A stretch of DNA of 64,000 nt, taken from positions 1,612,001-1,676,000 of the forward strand of contig JAWNGF010000009.1 of NCBI GenBank assembly GCA_037039685.1. Direction: 5' to 3'. Origin of the DNA: Ceratobasidium sp. AG-K (Eukaryota > Basidiomycota > Agaricomycetes > Cantharellales > Ceratobasidiaceae). Of the stretch, positions 47,740 to 59,763 are shown piece after piece (positions within the stretch are counted from its first letter, which is position 1; every line of letters begins with the position of its first letter). The position numbers and the translations under genes are program-made. The notes beneath the pieces are model-generated. The model was not told the DNA's origin and did no database searches. It worked only from the letters and a program-made list of their open reading frames with translations.

Positions 47740-49790
47740 ATGCGCCCATAACATCCTGCCTCCTGCCCGTCTCACCAACGGGGCTTGTAGGCATTCCGCG
47801 GGTGTGGTACCTGTAGACGACCCTGCTGTAAGTGCGACGGCGCACAGCCCATCTGTCGCATATGCATACTCTGCATAGGCCCACATTAATCTGTCTGTAC
47901 CTATTCGCCTTATATGTATGCTAGGGACACCAGGTAACTAACTTACTACTAGTACTTTCTGCATATTGGCCGCTGACTTGCCCAGTGTTTGCGGGGACCT
48001 GATTATCAGACAGTTGCCCGCTAACGGAACAGCATGTTGAAGGCCTGCGAGTCAAGACCCAGATGATCAGGACAGAGATCTCGCAGCTCAGGCTGCCCGG
48101 TTTGCACAGCGAACAACCCTCCCAATCTATCTCGTCGTGGTATTCTCCTTGGCCTGGTGAACCTGATTGAAGGTCGTTCGTTAGGCTGGCACCTCCAGAG
48201 TCCGGCATACATATTTCATTGGAAGGGATGCACACTGCGAGGTTTCTGCTCTCCTTTCCCTGGCATTTTTTGGCTGAGAAAATTAGCACGTCCAACAGAT
48301 AGTTATGGGGCCATCCCCCGGACCTCCCTCTCCCTAGACGACCGTACTCGAGCAAACGTCCACGGCTTACCAGTCCATCTTCAACCTCGATACATTTGTT
48401 CCCATTTATGAGCAGATACTCGAGACCCAGGCAAGCCTCACTCGCCAGTAGACCTACCATTCACCTAACCTAGACAGCATTCATTTATCCAGACGCCAGC
48501 TCGATACCACACCCTTCCGTTGCTTCCTGTATGGCTCTACTCAGTTTCCCGGACTTGTTCCTCAGCTCTTCCTACACGATCTACATGCTGTATTTCCAGA
48601 AAATACAGTCATCAGAGCTCGTGACATGCACGACCGGTTGGCTGCCCATGCGAAGCAATAGCTCAACAATAACCTCCAACGATCCAACACCAAGCCTCAG
48701 GATCGCATTGTCAGTATTTTTTGAATACCACCGCGCGGTTGGACACAGGTCATTGACAGTAGGATAAATTGATCCCGGTACGCTTATTTTTCACTTTTTC
48801 GCGCAATTGCTGAGATCATCTCATTGGAAGGGGTACCCAAGCGCATCACAATTGTGAGCTGCATCAGAATGAATGGTCGGCGCAGCTTTATCCGCTCAAC
48901 TGCCCAACAGCGTTCGAGTTGTTATATTGATCCTTGCGGAACTGGTATCACTGGCCTACTTATGCAAGGTAAATCTATAACCCTCCGCTATTTAGCTATC
49001 GTTTGCTGATTGACCGTCTGACCATAGAGACAAGTTCATAGTAACGTACCAATTTTCTCTATCTCATACATGGCACCTTCTGACAAGCAACAAGACAGGA
49101 CCTTGGGATTAAATTTCATAGGGAGATGCTTCTGCCACAACCAAAGACTGCCTACCCATGACCGACAACCCTCAAGCTTTTCGGTAGACTTGGACTGAAC
49201 CGGGAATGGTATAGAAACAATACTTATACGGTTTCAAAAATGGTAGACATAAAGTACGTCCACGTATTCATTGCTTAAAACTGCCCATGGCAACTGCTTG
49301 CTTATGGCTCCCACATCAGTTCCCAGTTTAAGACTTTCCGGAAAGCCTCTGTGTCCGTGAGCATCCCACTTCGACCCTCCTGCACACGTTTTATCTACAC
49401 GGGTTGTACTGGTGAATGATTGTAGAGCCGAACTTACTCCAGCTCGGCATTGCCTATCGGCTCGCAAAAGAGTCCGGGCTCGACGGATCAACTAAAGGAT
49501 GCCGGGGCACGACATTAAATGCTCCAACTCGTCAATGCTTCGCTAATCAGCCTGTCTACGGGCCTTTCCCCGTACTATGCTTCAGGTAATTGTGCACACT
49601 CAATGCTTCTCAAATTGAGGTACTAATAAGCTCCCAGGCTAGTTAAGTCTACATGTGGTCATGTATTTTTGGTCACGCCAGAAGGGATGGCACGGAAACA
49701 TGTTTTAATACGTCGTTAATCTTGAGGCCGTGCGCCGGGAATATGGTGAGCGAGCTCGTGGGGAGAATTAACAAGTAGTCGACGAGGACA
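47740..49790 (+). pseudogene. Zn2Cys6 transcription factor pseudogene, paralog E
   Basis: The zinc cluster is recognisable but damaged around 47815-47875 (CRRPCCKCDGAQPICRICIL). The 9-nt micro-exon GGACACCAG remains at 47925-47933 with both splice sites, followed by CLRGPDYQ, after which the ATKQ..EGLRVKTQM linker is out of frame. An effector-exon remnant at 48368-48760 reads YQSIFNLDTF, LETQASL, stop, then LDTTPFRCFLYGSTQFPGLV and AAHAKQ followed by a stop. A last-exon-like stretch occurs near 49640-49740 (STCGHVFLVTP-like reading with shifts). Several stops and frame changes make a functional product implausible. More diverged from A than pseudogene B is. Confidence 0.75.
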
Positions 49791-50628
49791 AGGCACACCA
49801 GTACGTAATCCCCCCTGGTTTTTAGTCTCTTTCGTTTGTGTTGTGAGCCTACGAGGAGTACAGTTCTGAGGGAAGGCTAGTGTATGTAGTATATTAATAC
49901 TATATAGTGATTTCGAAAATGGAGAAAACAAGCCCTCGCCACCCCGATGGGCTTGAATTTTCTGCATTTGATACAATGGCCTGGGACGCAGGCATTTAAT
50001 TAGCATAAATCACGACAGCCCCCAGCACAACCTGTTACGGCTGTAGCGCTCTGATTTTCGATGTGTAACCCAGCTCATAAATCATGTTAGCTACGGCGAA
50101 TTGTACCATAAATAGAATTGGCGTGCGGTTAGGCCTGTAGCCGAGCTTCGCTATAGAATGCTATCCTGGGCGCGAGGGACGCCCCATAATCCACGTATAC
50201 ATCCACCAGAACCTACTGGTTTTCCTAGCACTGCAATAACCTCCTGCGGTGCATGTGGACAATGAAAAGCGTTGGTTTATAAATAGCCACCTGAGAACAG
50301 GACTTCATTGACGAGCGACTCTGGGATAGAGATTATAAAAGTAAAGTAAGGGTGTTTGACACCAATTGTTTCCTGGACGACTAAACCACCAAACCAGGAT
50401 TCCCTGAGCCCCAATTCAGTTCTGACTTTGTTCTCGGTTGAAGTTTCATGATCCTCTGAATCCAGATTTCAAATGTACAGCCCAAGCGCCGACCAATCGA
50501 GGCATGCATAATGATCCCACTAATAGAGTGCTATTCATTTATAATGTCTATATTCCAGACTACGCAGTGATATACTTCAACACGTCCACAAGCTTCAATA
50601 ACCATACCATGCCCATGCCCCCTGGAAT
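49791..50628. other. Intergenic
   Basis: 840 nt between pseudogene E and the importin stop codon; nothing recognised. Confidence 0.45.
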
Positions 50629-53600
50629 CTATGACGTAGCCTGCTGCTGCTCCTGTTCAGCCGTCTCCGCCAGGGCCATAAACTCCATCAGGGCAGTGGT
50701 TTGTTCCGGCGTCAATGAGGTTGTAGCTGCTTGGTATGTTGGCGCATTGACCATCTGCAGAGCTGCAATTCGCGTTAATTATAGAGGTAACGCGTACAAA
50801 AGTGTAACTTGCCTCCTAACGCGTATTTGAAGGCAACATACGGGTTCACATCGTCTAGAGGACTCTCAAATCCAAGCTCTTCTTGGACATCAACATCCTC
50901 GTCGTCCGATTCGTCGCTGTCGTCGTCATTCTTTGATGCCGCTTTCGCCCTTAGTCGAGCACTCTGTTCTTTCATTAGTAAGGGAGGATGATCGCTGAGT
51001 ATAAACCGACCTCCTCAGCAAGCCTCTCCAGATAGGCGGTTTCTTCGTCTTGGACATCCTCGTCTTATTATAGACGTAGATGAGTGAGGATCAAGCACAA
51101 TCCAAGAATACGTACCATCGTCGGCCATATTCAATTGAGTTTCGTCCCCATCGAAATCAAAATCTTCCTCTTCAAGCTCTTCTGCGAGCTTCTCACGATC
51201 TAACGACGTGTCCATGAGTGTATTATACGCGTAATTTCACGCGATACTCACTGGCGACGGCCTTTGGATACTCCTCCAGAAGCTTCAAAACGCCTCCTAC
51301 TATCCCCACCCAGCCTTCTTGAAGCTCCGGCGGCACCCGCTCGCGCTCCAACTTGAGCAGCGCGCAAAATGCCAGGATGCTCAATTTTTTATCGTGCACG
51401 CGAGGTAGTGAACCGTCTCCAAGCGCTACAAACCAACGGTCGAACACAGAGCGAGCCGAGGGACCAAGGACGTGTAGAGTGAGCGCTGGGTTGTAAAGAA
51501 TGGAGCTAATCAAGACGTTGAGGAGATGTACTTTGAACGCTTTAGTTTTCGCTTCAGAATGTTTCGTTAACGCTTGTGTCACTATAGTGGGTATAATCTG
51601 ACAAATGACGGATTAGGAACAACGCCAAGCGTTGGGCCGCACTCACCTCGTCTAGATGTCCGGGAAGATTGAGCATCAGGCATTCGATCAGTTTGCAGCC
51701 AATGATACTGTCCTGCTCTCCCAGATGGTCGTTGGTCAAAGACGTAACATAAATGTCGAGAATCATGTTCCTATAGTCTGGCCGCTGAATGAATCCATCC
51801 TTCCCGAAGCATATAAAATTATCCAGTGACGGAAGCATCTCTATGATGTAATATTAAAAACTGAAGCGCCTCAAGATAATGTACAAGCTCACCTTCAAGG
51901 TAGTCCACCGATGGGCCCTTGAAAGACTTGTACATGGCCTCAAACACGGGCCAGAGGGAAGGCGGGATTTGGCGCAAGTTGAACGTAAGTGTATCCATAA
52001 TATCGAACACTGAGTCAAAGAAGTCTACAGCCGAGTTGTTAAATTTGATTCGGTAGGACTTTGGGCAGGCTTACCGAGGGCTTGATGCTCTAGGGTGGCC
52101 AAAACCATGGGAGCGAGAATCTCCTGCAAATGAAGCAATATCTCTTTGGAAGACTCCATAGCAGAGACAATCTGGTTGCAAACAATAAGCTGCTAGTGGT
52201 TGAGTTTGGAGTTTTTACTAACCGTCTGGATAGTTTGGGCGTTCCCCATCGCCGCAAACTTTTTATCAGAATTCTCGTCCCAGTCCTCAGCAGAATGCTC
52301 CTGACCCAATGTCTCTTGCAAAAGACGCATGTAGGACTCGATCTACAAACTTAGGTAAGCTGAGGGTCGGAGTGCAGTCGAGGAAATTAGGCGCACGAGT
52401 TTCGAAGTAAGCTGAACAGCAATGGGCATTATGTCCTCCGAGAACTGCTCAACGAAAGCCTGCATTGCGGTTGTAAGGACATCCAAGTCGGTCGCTTCCG
52501 CCACTTTCAGCAAATCTACAACCAACCATTAAATATTGCGCTAGTAGAACCAGTACATGACGGACCTTGCATGATCTTCCCAACCATGGGTTTGAGAGCC
52601 TGCTGTACGGGTGGTCGTTCGATTAGCTCGGCCAGAGCAAGTGCAGCATGAAGTCGAACGGGTAATTCGGGATCGTCGAACGCGTTAACCACAGATCGAG
52701 ACAACTGTTCCAGATTCTAGATACGACGTTAGTTGCTAGTTCAGTGAAGTATAAGATAGGCCAACTTCAGGATTTGTAAATTCGCAGTGGAACCTCATGA
52801 GCGAGGTAACCAGCTCGCATGCCTAGTCCCAGCCGTCATCAGATTCCCTGCATATTCTGAAAATGTAGTCGGTACGTACTACTGCCCTTAAGTATGCGTG
52901 CTCGCTCGCAAATTCGGGTAGGACATGGGTCGCGACAAAACTCTCCATGGCACCCTTAGCATCTGGGTGCCCCATAATTACGCCAGCGAGACATGCTGTC
53001 ATTCGATGCGCTCCAAATCTGCTCTGAGGTGATGAAGAAGGGCTGGATCAATTATAAGGCAGCCCGGAAGTGACGATACCGACGAGGGCATCGAAGAAGT
53101 CCATTTGACATCGTTAGCCCAAATTGTAAAACATAATAATATAGAGTACCCACTTTCCGAGCACACTCTGAATGAAGTTCAACATCGGGAAGAATACAGC
53201 TTTAGTTCGAGAGGTTGCGAGCCCTTGGATAAATACGGTCGCCATTCCGAACGGTGTACCATAGTCCTCAAACTCGGCTAAGTGTCAAATGATTCAGGGA
53301 TTAAATAAGCCATGAGCCAAGGGTCTGGAAGGTGACTGATTTATACTCACCGATGTCGAATCGGACATACTCGGCGGGATCTGCTGCCCACGCGTCGGCC
53401 TTGTCTTTGGTGAACACCAACAACGGGAATACAAAACTAGACACAAGACCCTGAATATGAGGTTTAAGAACTTGCCAAGTAGTTTTAGCTTTGGCACTAT
53501 CAAACTGCAGATCAGATTCTTGCACCAAAGTCGGGCGAACGGGCGTACGATTGTTGGAAGAACTGGATAATCAAGTAAGTCACTCGTTTGCTGAACCATA

Positions 53601-54872
53601 TTCCCCCGGAGACATTCAAATTGACTTGTTGAAGGTAGGTCTTTAGAATCTCAGGCGCGAATGAAGTAACAAAATGCTGTGCGAATTTCTGGTATTTCTT
53701 CTTGAGTGCACTCGGAAGCTCAGACGGGTTTCCGTATCTACAAACAACGATGAAATCAGAATACCTCCGATTTGGACCAGCGCACTTCTAGGGCAAGGGC
53801 CGCACCCACCTCATAAATAGTCGATTTAATGTTGCGTAAGCCCATTTCTTCGCTTTCCACCAGGGAGATTTTTCGCGCTCCTCCAAGTCCGCCGGAATCT
53901 GACCTGCTGGTGGCTGGAGGTTCACAACAGAGAAGAACAGCCGGCCCCATAGCATGAGAGAGGACGGTGATTGCTGGTGTTCAGATATCCATTGTTGAAT
54001 GGAGTTCTACGAATGCACAAGGGCAGCCTTTGTTAATTCGTAATCTGGAAAGTATCTACTCCACGTAAAGGGAAACATACCTTATACGTCTTGAGAATGA
54101 GGTGAAGAAAGTCGGCAGATTCAGGTGCATTGGGGTTGTCAGCAGCTTTAGATCCGAGGGTGACGAGGATCGGAAACGTTTTTTCGATAATTGGAGGGAG
54201 GACGTTCGGGGATTCTTCTGGTCGATACCTTGAGCAGAAGTTTATTGGAGTAATATAATCGGAAGACGGGCAGCTCACCGGTAGGCTTTGAAGATCTCCA
54301 GTAGGGCTGTAATGCCTCCGAATACGCTCTCCGGTTGGCTACTTTGTAGCAACGCTACAACGCTATCCATGAAACCTGGCCATTTATCGGGGAAATCATG
54401 GGAAACCAAGGTTTTGAGCACAGCAGCGAGTTGAATACGTATGGCACGATTGGGAGAGGCAACGATAAGGGGGATAATGTGTTGCTTTATGACTCGCTTA
54501 TCCGTCTCGGGAATGGGTGGCGTTGACGTCTGTTGAGACGTGGCGCGGGGGAGTATCCTCTCATGACTGAGTTTTTGAGGAATACGACGGCAGCTTGGCG
54601 AACGGAACTGGTCGAGGGTGCGTAAGTGCGATGGATTAACCAAGAATAAATTTTGTAGAGTCGCACAGATCTACGCCATTTGTCCCAACTATTTGAACCA
54701 CCGCACTGAGCATGCCGGTTTGGGCGAGAGCCTAGAAACGCAAGTTAGGAGGCGCGTTTATATCTGAGGAGACATCAGAAACCTTGCGTAACTCCAACTC
54801 GGCGGCAATGCGGACATTTGGATCCGGATTAAAGGTGGTGGCGAAGAGAGCAGAGACGTGTTGGGGATCCAT
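50629..54872 (-). CDS. Importin-7/8 (Nmd5/Sxm1-type) nuclear import receptor, with apparent frame break(s)
   Basis: A large many-exon karyopherin-beta gene on the minus strand. First exons: 54872-54783 (MDPQHVSALFATTFNPDPNV), 54731-54667, 54607-54279, 54228-54081, 54006-53810; last exon 50762-50629. The N-terminus shows the importin-beta N-terminal domain (AELELRK, SVRQAAVVFLKNSV, then PIPETDKRVIKQHIIPL). HEAT-like repeats follow (HDFPDKWPGFMDSVVALLQS, TTWQVLKPHIQGLVSSFVFP, DPAEYVRFD). Near the end are acidic blocks (EEEDFDFDGDETQ, DDDSDESDDEDVDVQEE) and the LDDVNPYVAFKYAL motif typical of Nmd5/Sxm1/importin-8. Role by family: RanGTP-regulated import of ribosomal and other cargo. The reading frame breaks by one nucleotide near a C5 run (about 54546-54551), and another shift seems needed near 53530-53560; either sequence errors or a damaged allele. 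The last intron uses a GC donor (50812). Middle exon borders were not all resolved. Confidence 0.85.
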
Positions 54873-57800
54873 TCTATTCGACAATCAGTGATGCTCATAA
54901 TGTAGGTTTGTCTTCCTTACTCAAACACGAGGTGATGGGCGCGTCCAAAACCAAAATTTGACAGTAATGAGCTCACGTGACCTTTGATAAGATGTTTGAT
55001 GGTCTGTCAGCGTTACATATCAGGCCCAACTACCACCAACCTTGACTGGGTTCAAGGTTGAGCTTTCTGGCCAGCACTGGCTTATAAATCAACTTGCTTC
55101 TCGCCATGGCACTATATCTCGGCGCTCATACGTACAATTCTGGTTGTGTGAGTTGACCATGTCGTTTACCTGGCCGGCCGATGGTGAGGGCTAAGTTTCC
55201 TTCAAGTCCCACATACACTTCCCAAAGTCTATATTTATCCTAGGTTGAGCACTCCTACCCACGTATTGGCATATGTGCTCAAACGCTACACGAGCACAAC
55301 CGGGTATGTTAGAGTCTCGCTCCTCGTCTCGGTACCAAAATCGTGTCCAGAAACCACCTCCAGTGCGTTCGTCAAAGCCTCCCGAGATGCTCAAACGACT
55401 TCATCCAGATCGCTTCTGGATCTCACGCCGGCCTAGGTCTCATCGAAACAGTGTCATCGAACGCCGAAGTGTTTCCCAGGTGTTAGCTCCAGACGATTCG
55501 GAATTGACTCAAGAGATCCTGTCGGGCCCTGATGTCTGCAAGTCACAAACTGGAGAAAGGGAGTTCTATTTTCGGGTTATGTGGGTTTACCTAATGCTTC
55601 AAGCTTGACCTTGGTGCTGGCTTTGAGTGTGGAGGGACTGCCACAATAAAGACGAGGCAACCGGAGAAATAACGGACATTTACCGTGCATGGGATGTATG
55701 CTTACCTCGTTCTATATATTAAAGTAGGCCAACTAAAATTTTCACCTCTAGGATGTGAACAAGGACTTGCTTAGGGTCATCGGCATCAATGCGTCGACTC
55801 ACAATGACGCTTACCACCCTACTTACGTGCCTATTTTTAGGGCAATTATGATAAAGCACATGAGCAAAACGTTGCGGATGTGTATGTAATCCCCCTGGCG
55901 ACAACCTATGGTGTGAGAATCATCCTAGTCCGTCAAACCTCGATTCAAATTGCCAGTATAGTCAAGTGCGCTGGGCTGCCCTTCCTTGCGCCATTGAACC
56001 TGCTCACTTTTCCTAGGCGGTAGAATGTTCCTCGAATCTTACCACATGTCATACATTCCTATATTGGCGAAGGGACTGACATATGTAGTGATGTCTACAT
56101 TTAGGACCTAGTCTTTGTATCTCACTTTCTCCTCACACGCGCGCTCCAAGACAAACGTCAAGAGGACTTCATCCGAGACGGCTCTCATAGCTTCTAGTTC
56201 GCCACGGCATCAGAACACGGGCGGGGACATGCGATAAAGACCGTTGGGGGAACAATGCATAAGTGGGGTGTGTCGATTTCCCTCGTTATGTTATGAATTT
56301 GAATGCACTTCGAGCGTCACAGATTAACCAGGTTCTCCATTAGTAGAAATTGCCCCGGCAAGTTTTTACTCACTGCTCGCACTTTGGTCGAGAAAAACTC
56401 CCCAGCGAGGTCGACTTGCTTGAATAACCTTGGCTGGATACCAAAAGCGAAATCCATTTTGGAGACCGCATACGAGGAAGTAGATTTTACTGGTAACTGA
56501 TTACTATAGGAATGACTAGAAGCCACAAAACCATTGGCATGAGTGTAGTTATTCTGAAGTGTTTGTCTGTGCAATTGGTGTGAATTGGCATACATAATGC
56601 AGGTACTCTTGAATATTCGTCTCAGTGTTTTCGGATTATTCCCCAGATCCCTGGTAAACCCATGCCACGGCTCAGGTTGGCTAACGCAGGAATCCGCTTT
56701 GAGCTTTAGCCCTGTGACGCAGGAGAACATAACACCCTCCGGTACAAGTACAAGGCGAGGGCACCGCCCGCCTAGACCATTCTACACTTTGAGCTTCGGC
56801 GACTTGTGATGCAGCGGAGACCCAGTATTTACCAGGTATTGAGGGGAAAGATATGGTCTGGTACACCGCTACAACGTCATGATGAGTGTGATCATAAGTA
56901 CGTGGCAGGGGTGATGTGAAAGCAGTTCGGAGACGGAACGTAATTGATTACGAATCGTTGACTCTCTATGCCTCGGAGTGTTGGTACGTGAGCCGCGCAA
57001 GTTTTGTCCTTTCACTGTGGGGTCTCAGGTTACTGAATAACATCAGCAAATGCACTGAACCGAAAATGGCCGCTTTCAGTGATGGGTTACATCATTTTTT
57101 CATTCACCTTGCGCATGGTTTGCGGTCATTAGTACCATAAAGGGGAAAATTGAATAGGTTGTGGGGCTATTTTGCCCCCCAGTCACTCCCGAAGGTAATC
57201 TTCAGCGCATCGGTCACTGAAAGCGGACACGTCTAGTGATGTAAGCCATGAGTTCTCAGTGCTGATGTGGTTAGAATTCAGCGTGCGCAGCCTCCACAGT
57301 GGTTTCTACTAGCCTCGAGTTCCAGACGAGAGCAGGTGTGGGTTGCAGCACTTCCGGACACTTAAACGGTACAGCTCCTGATGTAAGTCCACGACTGGTA
57401 GTTGATGTCAATCAAGGTCGAAGTTGAGCATGCTATGCCTCGATATCCAACACGCATCGAGTTCCGGTACAATTCCGGTCTAGGAATCCGGAATCAACAC
57501 TTGTCAAACCCACCCGTCTCTCAAGGCCGCAGCGATGCACCTTTCTTGCCTGCTTCACCACCCTCGGTCCTCTAAGTACCTGGAATCCTGCGTACATCTA
57601 CAGTAGACTGGCCTGGGTACCTATGCATGCTATGGAGCAAATCCCCTGAGATATCACTCCCACCGAATGATTTATCTTGTTCTGCATTGTTCACTCATTC
57701 GGCGCTAAGATTAACTCTGAGATTACCTCTTTGAAAGAAGACTGCCTCTGTGAACTTGGTATACAAGAGGGATCATACCTACCACCACAATGCAAGGTTG

Positions 57801-59340
57801 AGGTCAACGCCTTCTTACTCAGTATCGAGATCCTCCGCTAGGCAACGTTAACATCTGGTACACGTTGGCATTTACGCTACCGCTTTACACCTGGTACTTG
57901 GATTAACTGGCATTCTGCTCGGAGAACCCTACGTTACGATTATCCCCAACGTTGGCGGTTGGGTTCCACGAATTCAAAATACGAATTCAAATACCTGGGG
58001 GCACTCACAGCCACAGAACGTTCAACCACGTCAGACGCCAATCTGTTCCAGCTGTTTTTGGAAAGTATGCTACGAGCCTATCTCCATATTAACCCTTTCT
58101 ATAATCGACTGTGTTGTGACAAATCCTGGCCGGATATAGACTTATCATAGAGAACAATCCTTTTGACCTTGCCACACAACCTTGGCCCCCGAAATGAAAC
58201 TGATATACTTGTACCTGAGTACTTGGCCAGGTTCCTTTCGCAAGGAGATTGACACGGCTTCCTTAGAGCTACTTCTAGTCAGCTTGTCACTCAAAAGCGT
58301 TCATAGATTACACTGGCACTGACTGTTAAACCTGGTGCTCCCTGAAGGTATTAAGTCCCCAAGCCACATGCTCTTCCTAAATAGGTTGTATCTTTACCTC
58401 AACGCGAGCGACCTCCTGGAATTTTTTTTACAAGGCACTAATCTATGGCATCATATAGCATGCACTTCGTCTAAGGTCCAAATCATTCTAGGGGATTTGA
58501 TGGTGAGCCGGACGTTGAACGTATCGTCGGACAGATTTAACCTAAGTTTTCATGCAAAGGCGATACAAATCAGCGTTACTATTGCAATTGTAATTTATTC
58601 CTGTATATTTGGTACTCAGAGGTTGGCGCATAACGAACCATTGCACCCCTGAACGCTCAGCTGTTAGGTCCATAACCTGTATAACTTGATCAATTGTTTT
58701 TTTGTCCGGCCCGTACGCTGATCAGTTGCCTCCAGTAATAAAGAGATGCCTGGTCGCAAACACCCTATCGAACTCTCTCCAATGTCTATCAATGTGCTAT
58801 GTTATCCTCGCCCTTTTAGACCAAACTCCTCCTCTTCATAGGATTACCAGGGGCCAAGGCGAAAAGGATACATGGGCAAGCTCACAAACATAAATTTACC
58901 ACACAAGACTTCGATATTTCACTACTGAAAGACCCTCTGATACGCCAAATAGAGCGCATACATCTAGTTTAGTTGCATTATGTATTAAACACTAGGTGCT
59001 TGTCTATCTGGGTTATTGGATTTTCGGTCTCCTGGGAATCAAGTTAACATAAGGCTCTGGGTGAGTGGCACGAGATAGCCTTTTTTTGAATCATATGTAT
59101 ATAGTTGCAATGGGGACTAGCCCTATGCGACAACTTCTGTACGGAAAGACACGAACGGAGAGAATGGACCGAACAATACGCAGACGACTCAGCACACATG
59201 GTAAGGGAGACTAACAACAGGCACTACTATAAACACAGATTATCCAACCGGAGACTTGAAACGGTGGTGATCATTATAAAATCGAATAATTATGAACGTG
59301 CTACTTTACAGAAGAACAAGAAACTGAGTGAAAGAAAATC
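54873..59340. other. Long region without supported genes
   Basis: 4.5 kb upstream of the importin. Frames at 55191-55608 on both strands have no recognisable domain. From 57.3 to 58.9 kb the sequence looks like old decayed DNA (one stretch near 57960-58030 reads SKYEFKYLGALT, vaguely reverse-transcriptase-like), not strong enough to call. Confidence 0.4.
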
Positions 59341-59349
59341 TCGACCTCT

Positions 59350-59720
59350 GGCTCAGAGGTTCTCGTGTCAGTCTACGGCATGCGTGGGGTAACGAAGGAC
59401 GAAACGCGCCACTGTTTCAGCTTCTAAACCACAGCTCTCACATGCATCCGACTTGTTCTTCCCTTTCATGTAGAGTTATACTCGGAGCTTGATGTGTCCT
59501 GAGATGAGCCGGAGAGGGAGAGTGACCTTTGAATGATGCAGACCGGCAGCCAACCAGAAGAATAAGTCCGGATTCACATATTTGTAGCGCGCAGTGAAAT
59601 TCGCCTTGGCTTTCGATTGTGCCCAAATCTTTCCGAAAATGTCAAAATACAAGCGGTAGTGAGCGAATGGACTACCCAGCAAGGTTGAGCTTGAATTCAA
59701 ATTCGCAAACCTCGGTTGAC
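59350..59720 (-). mobile_element. Second LINE 3' remnant
   Basis: Minus-strand sequence reads LISGHIKLRVLLYMKGKNKS then DACESCGLEAETVARFVLRY, the CxxC...ETVxHFxLxCP C-terminal domain of fungal LINE ORF2 proteins, preceded by PFAHYRLYFDIFGKIWAQS. A stop or frame change lies inside the zinc domain, and the expected His is Arg. No RT or RNase H part is attached. It borders the stop codon of paralog F and is independent of the copy at 37-38 kb. Confidence 0.6.
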
Positions 59721-59763
59721 ACGAATCGTAGGTCCAATAATAAATGAAATTGATAAACTAAAA

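Noticed and set aside
57959..58652. Possible reverse-transcriptase relic (SKYEFKYLGALT)
   Set aside because: Only one short segment resembles LINE reverse transcriptase; no catalytic box and multiple stops.
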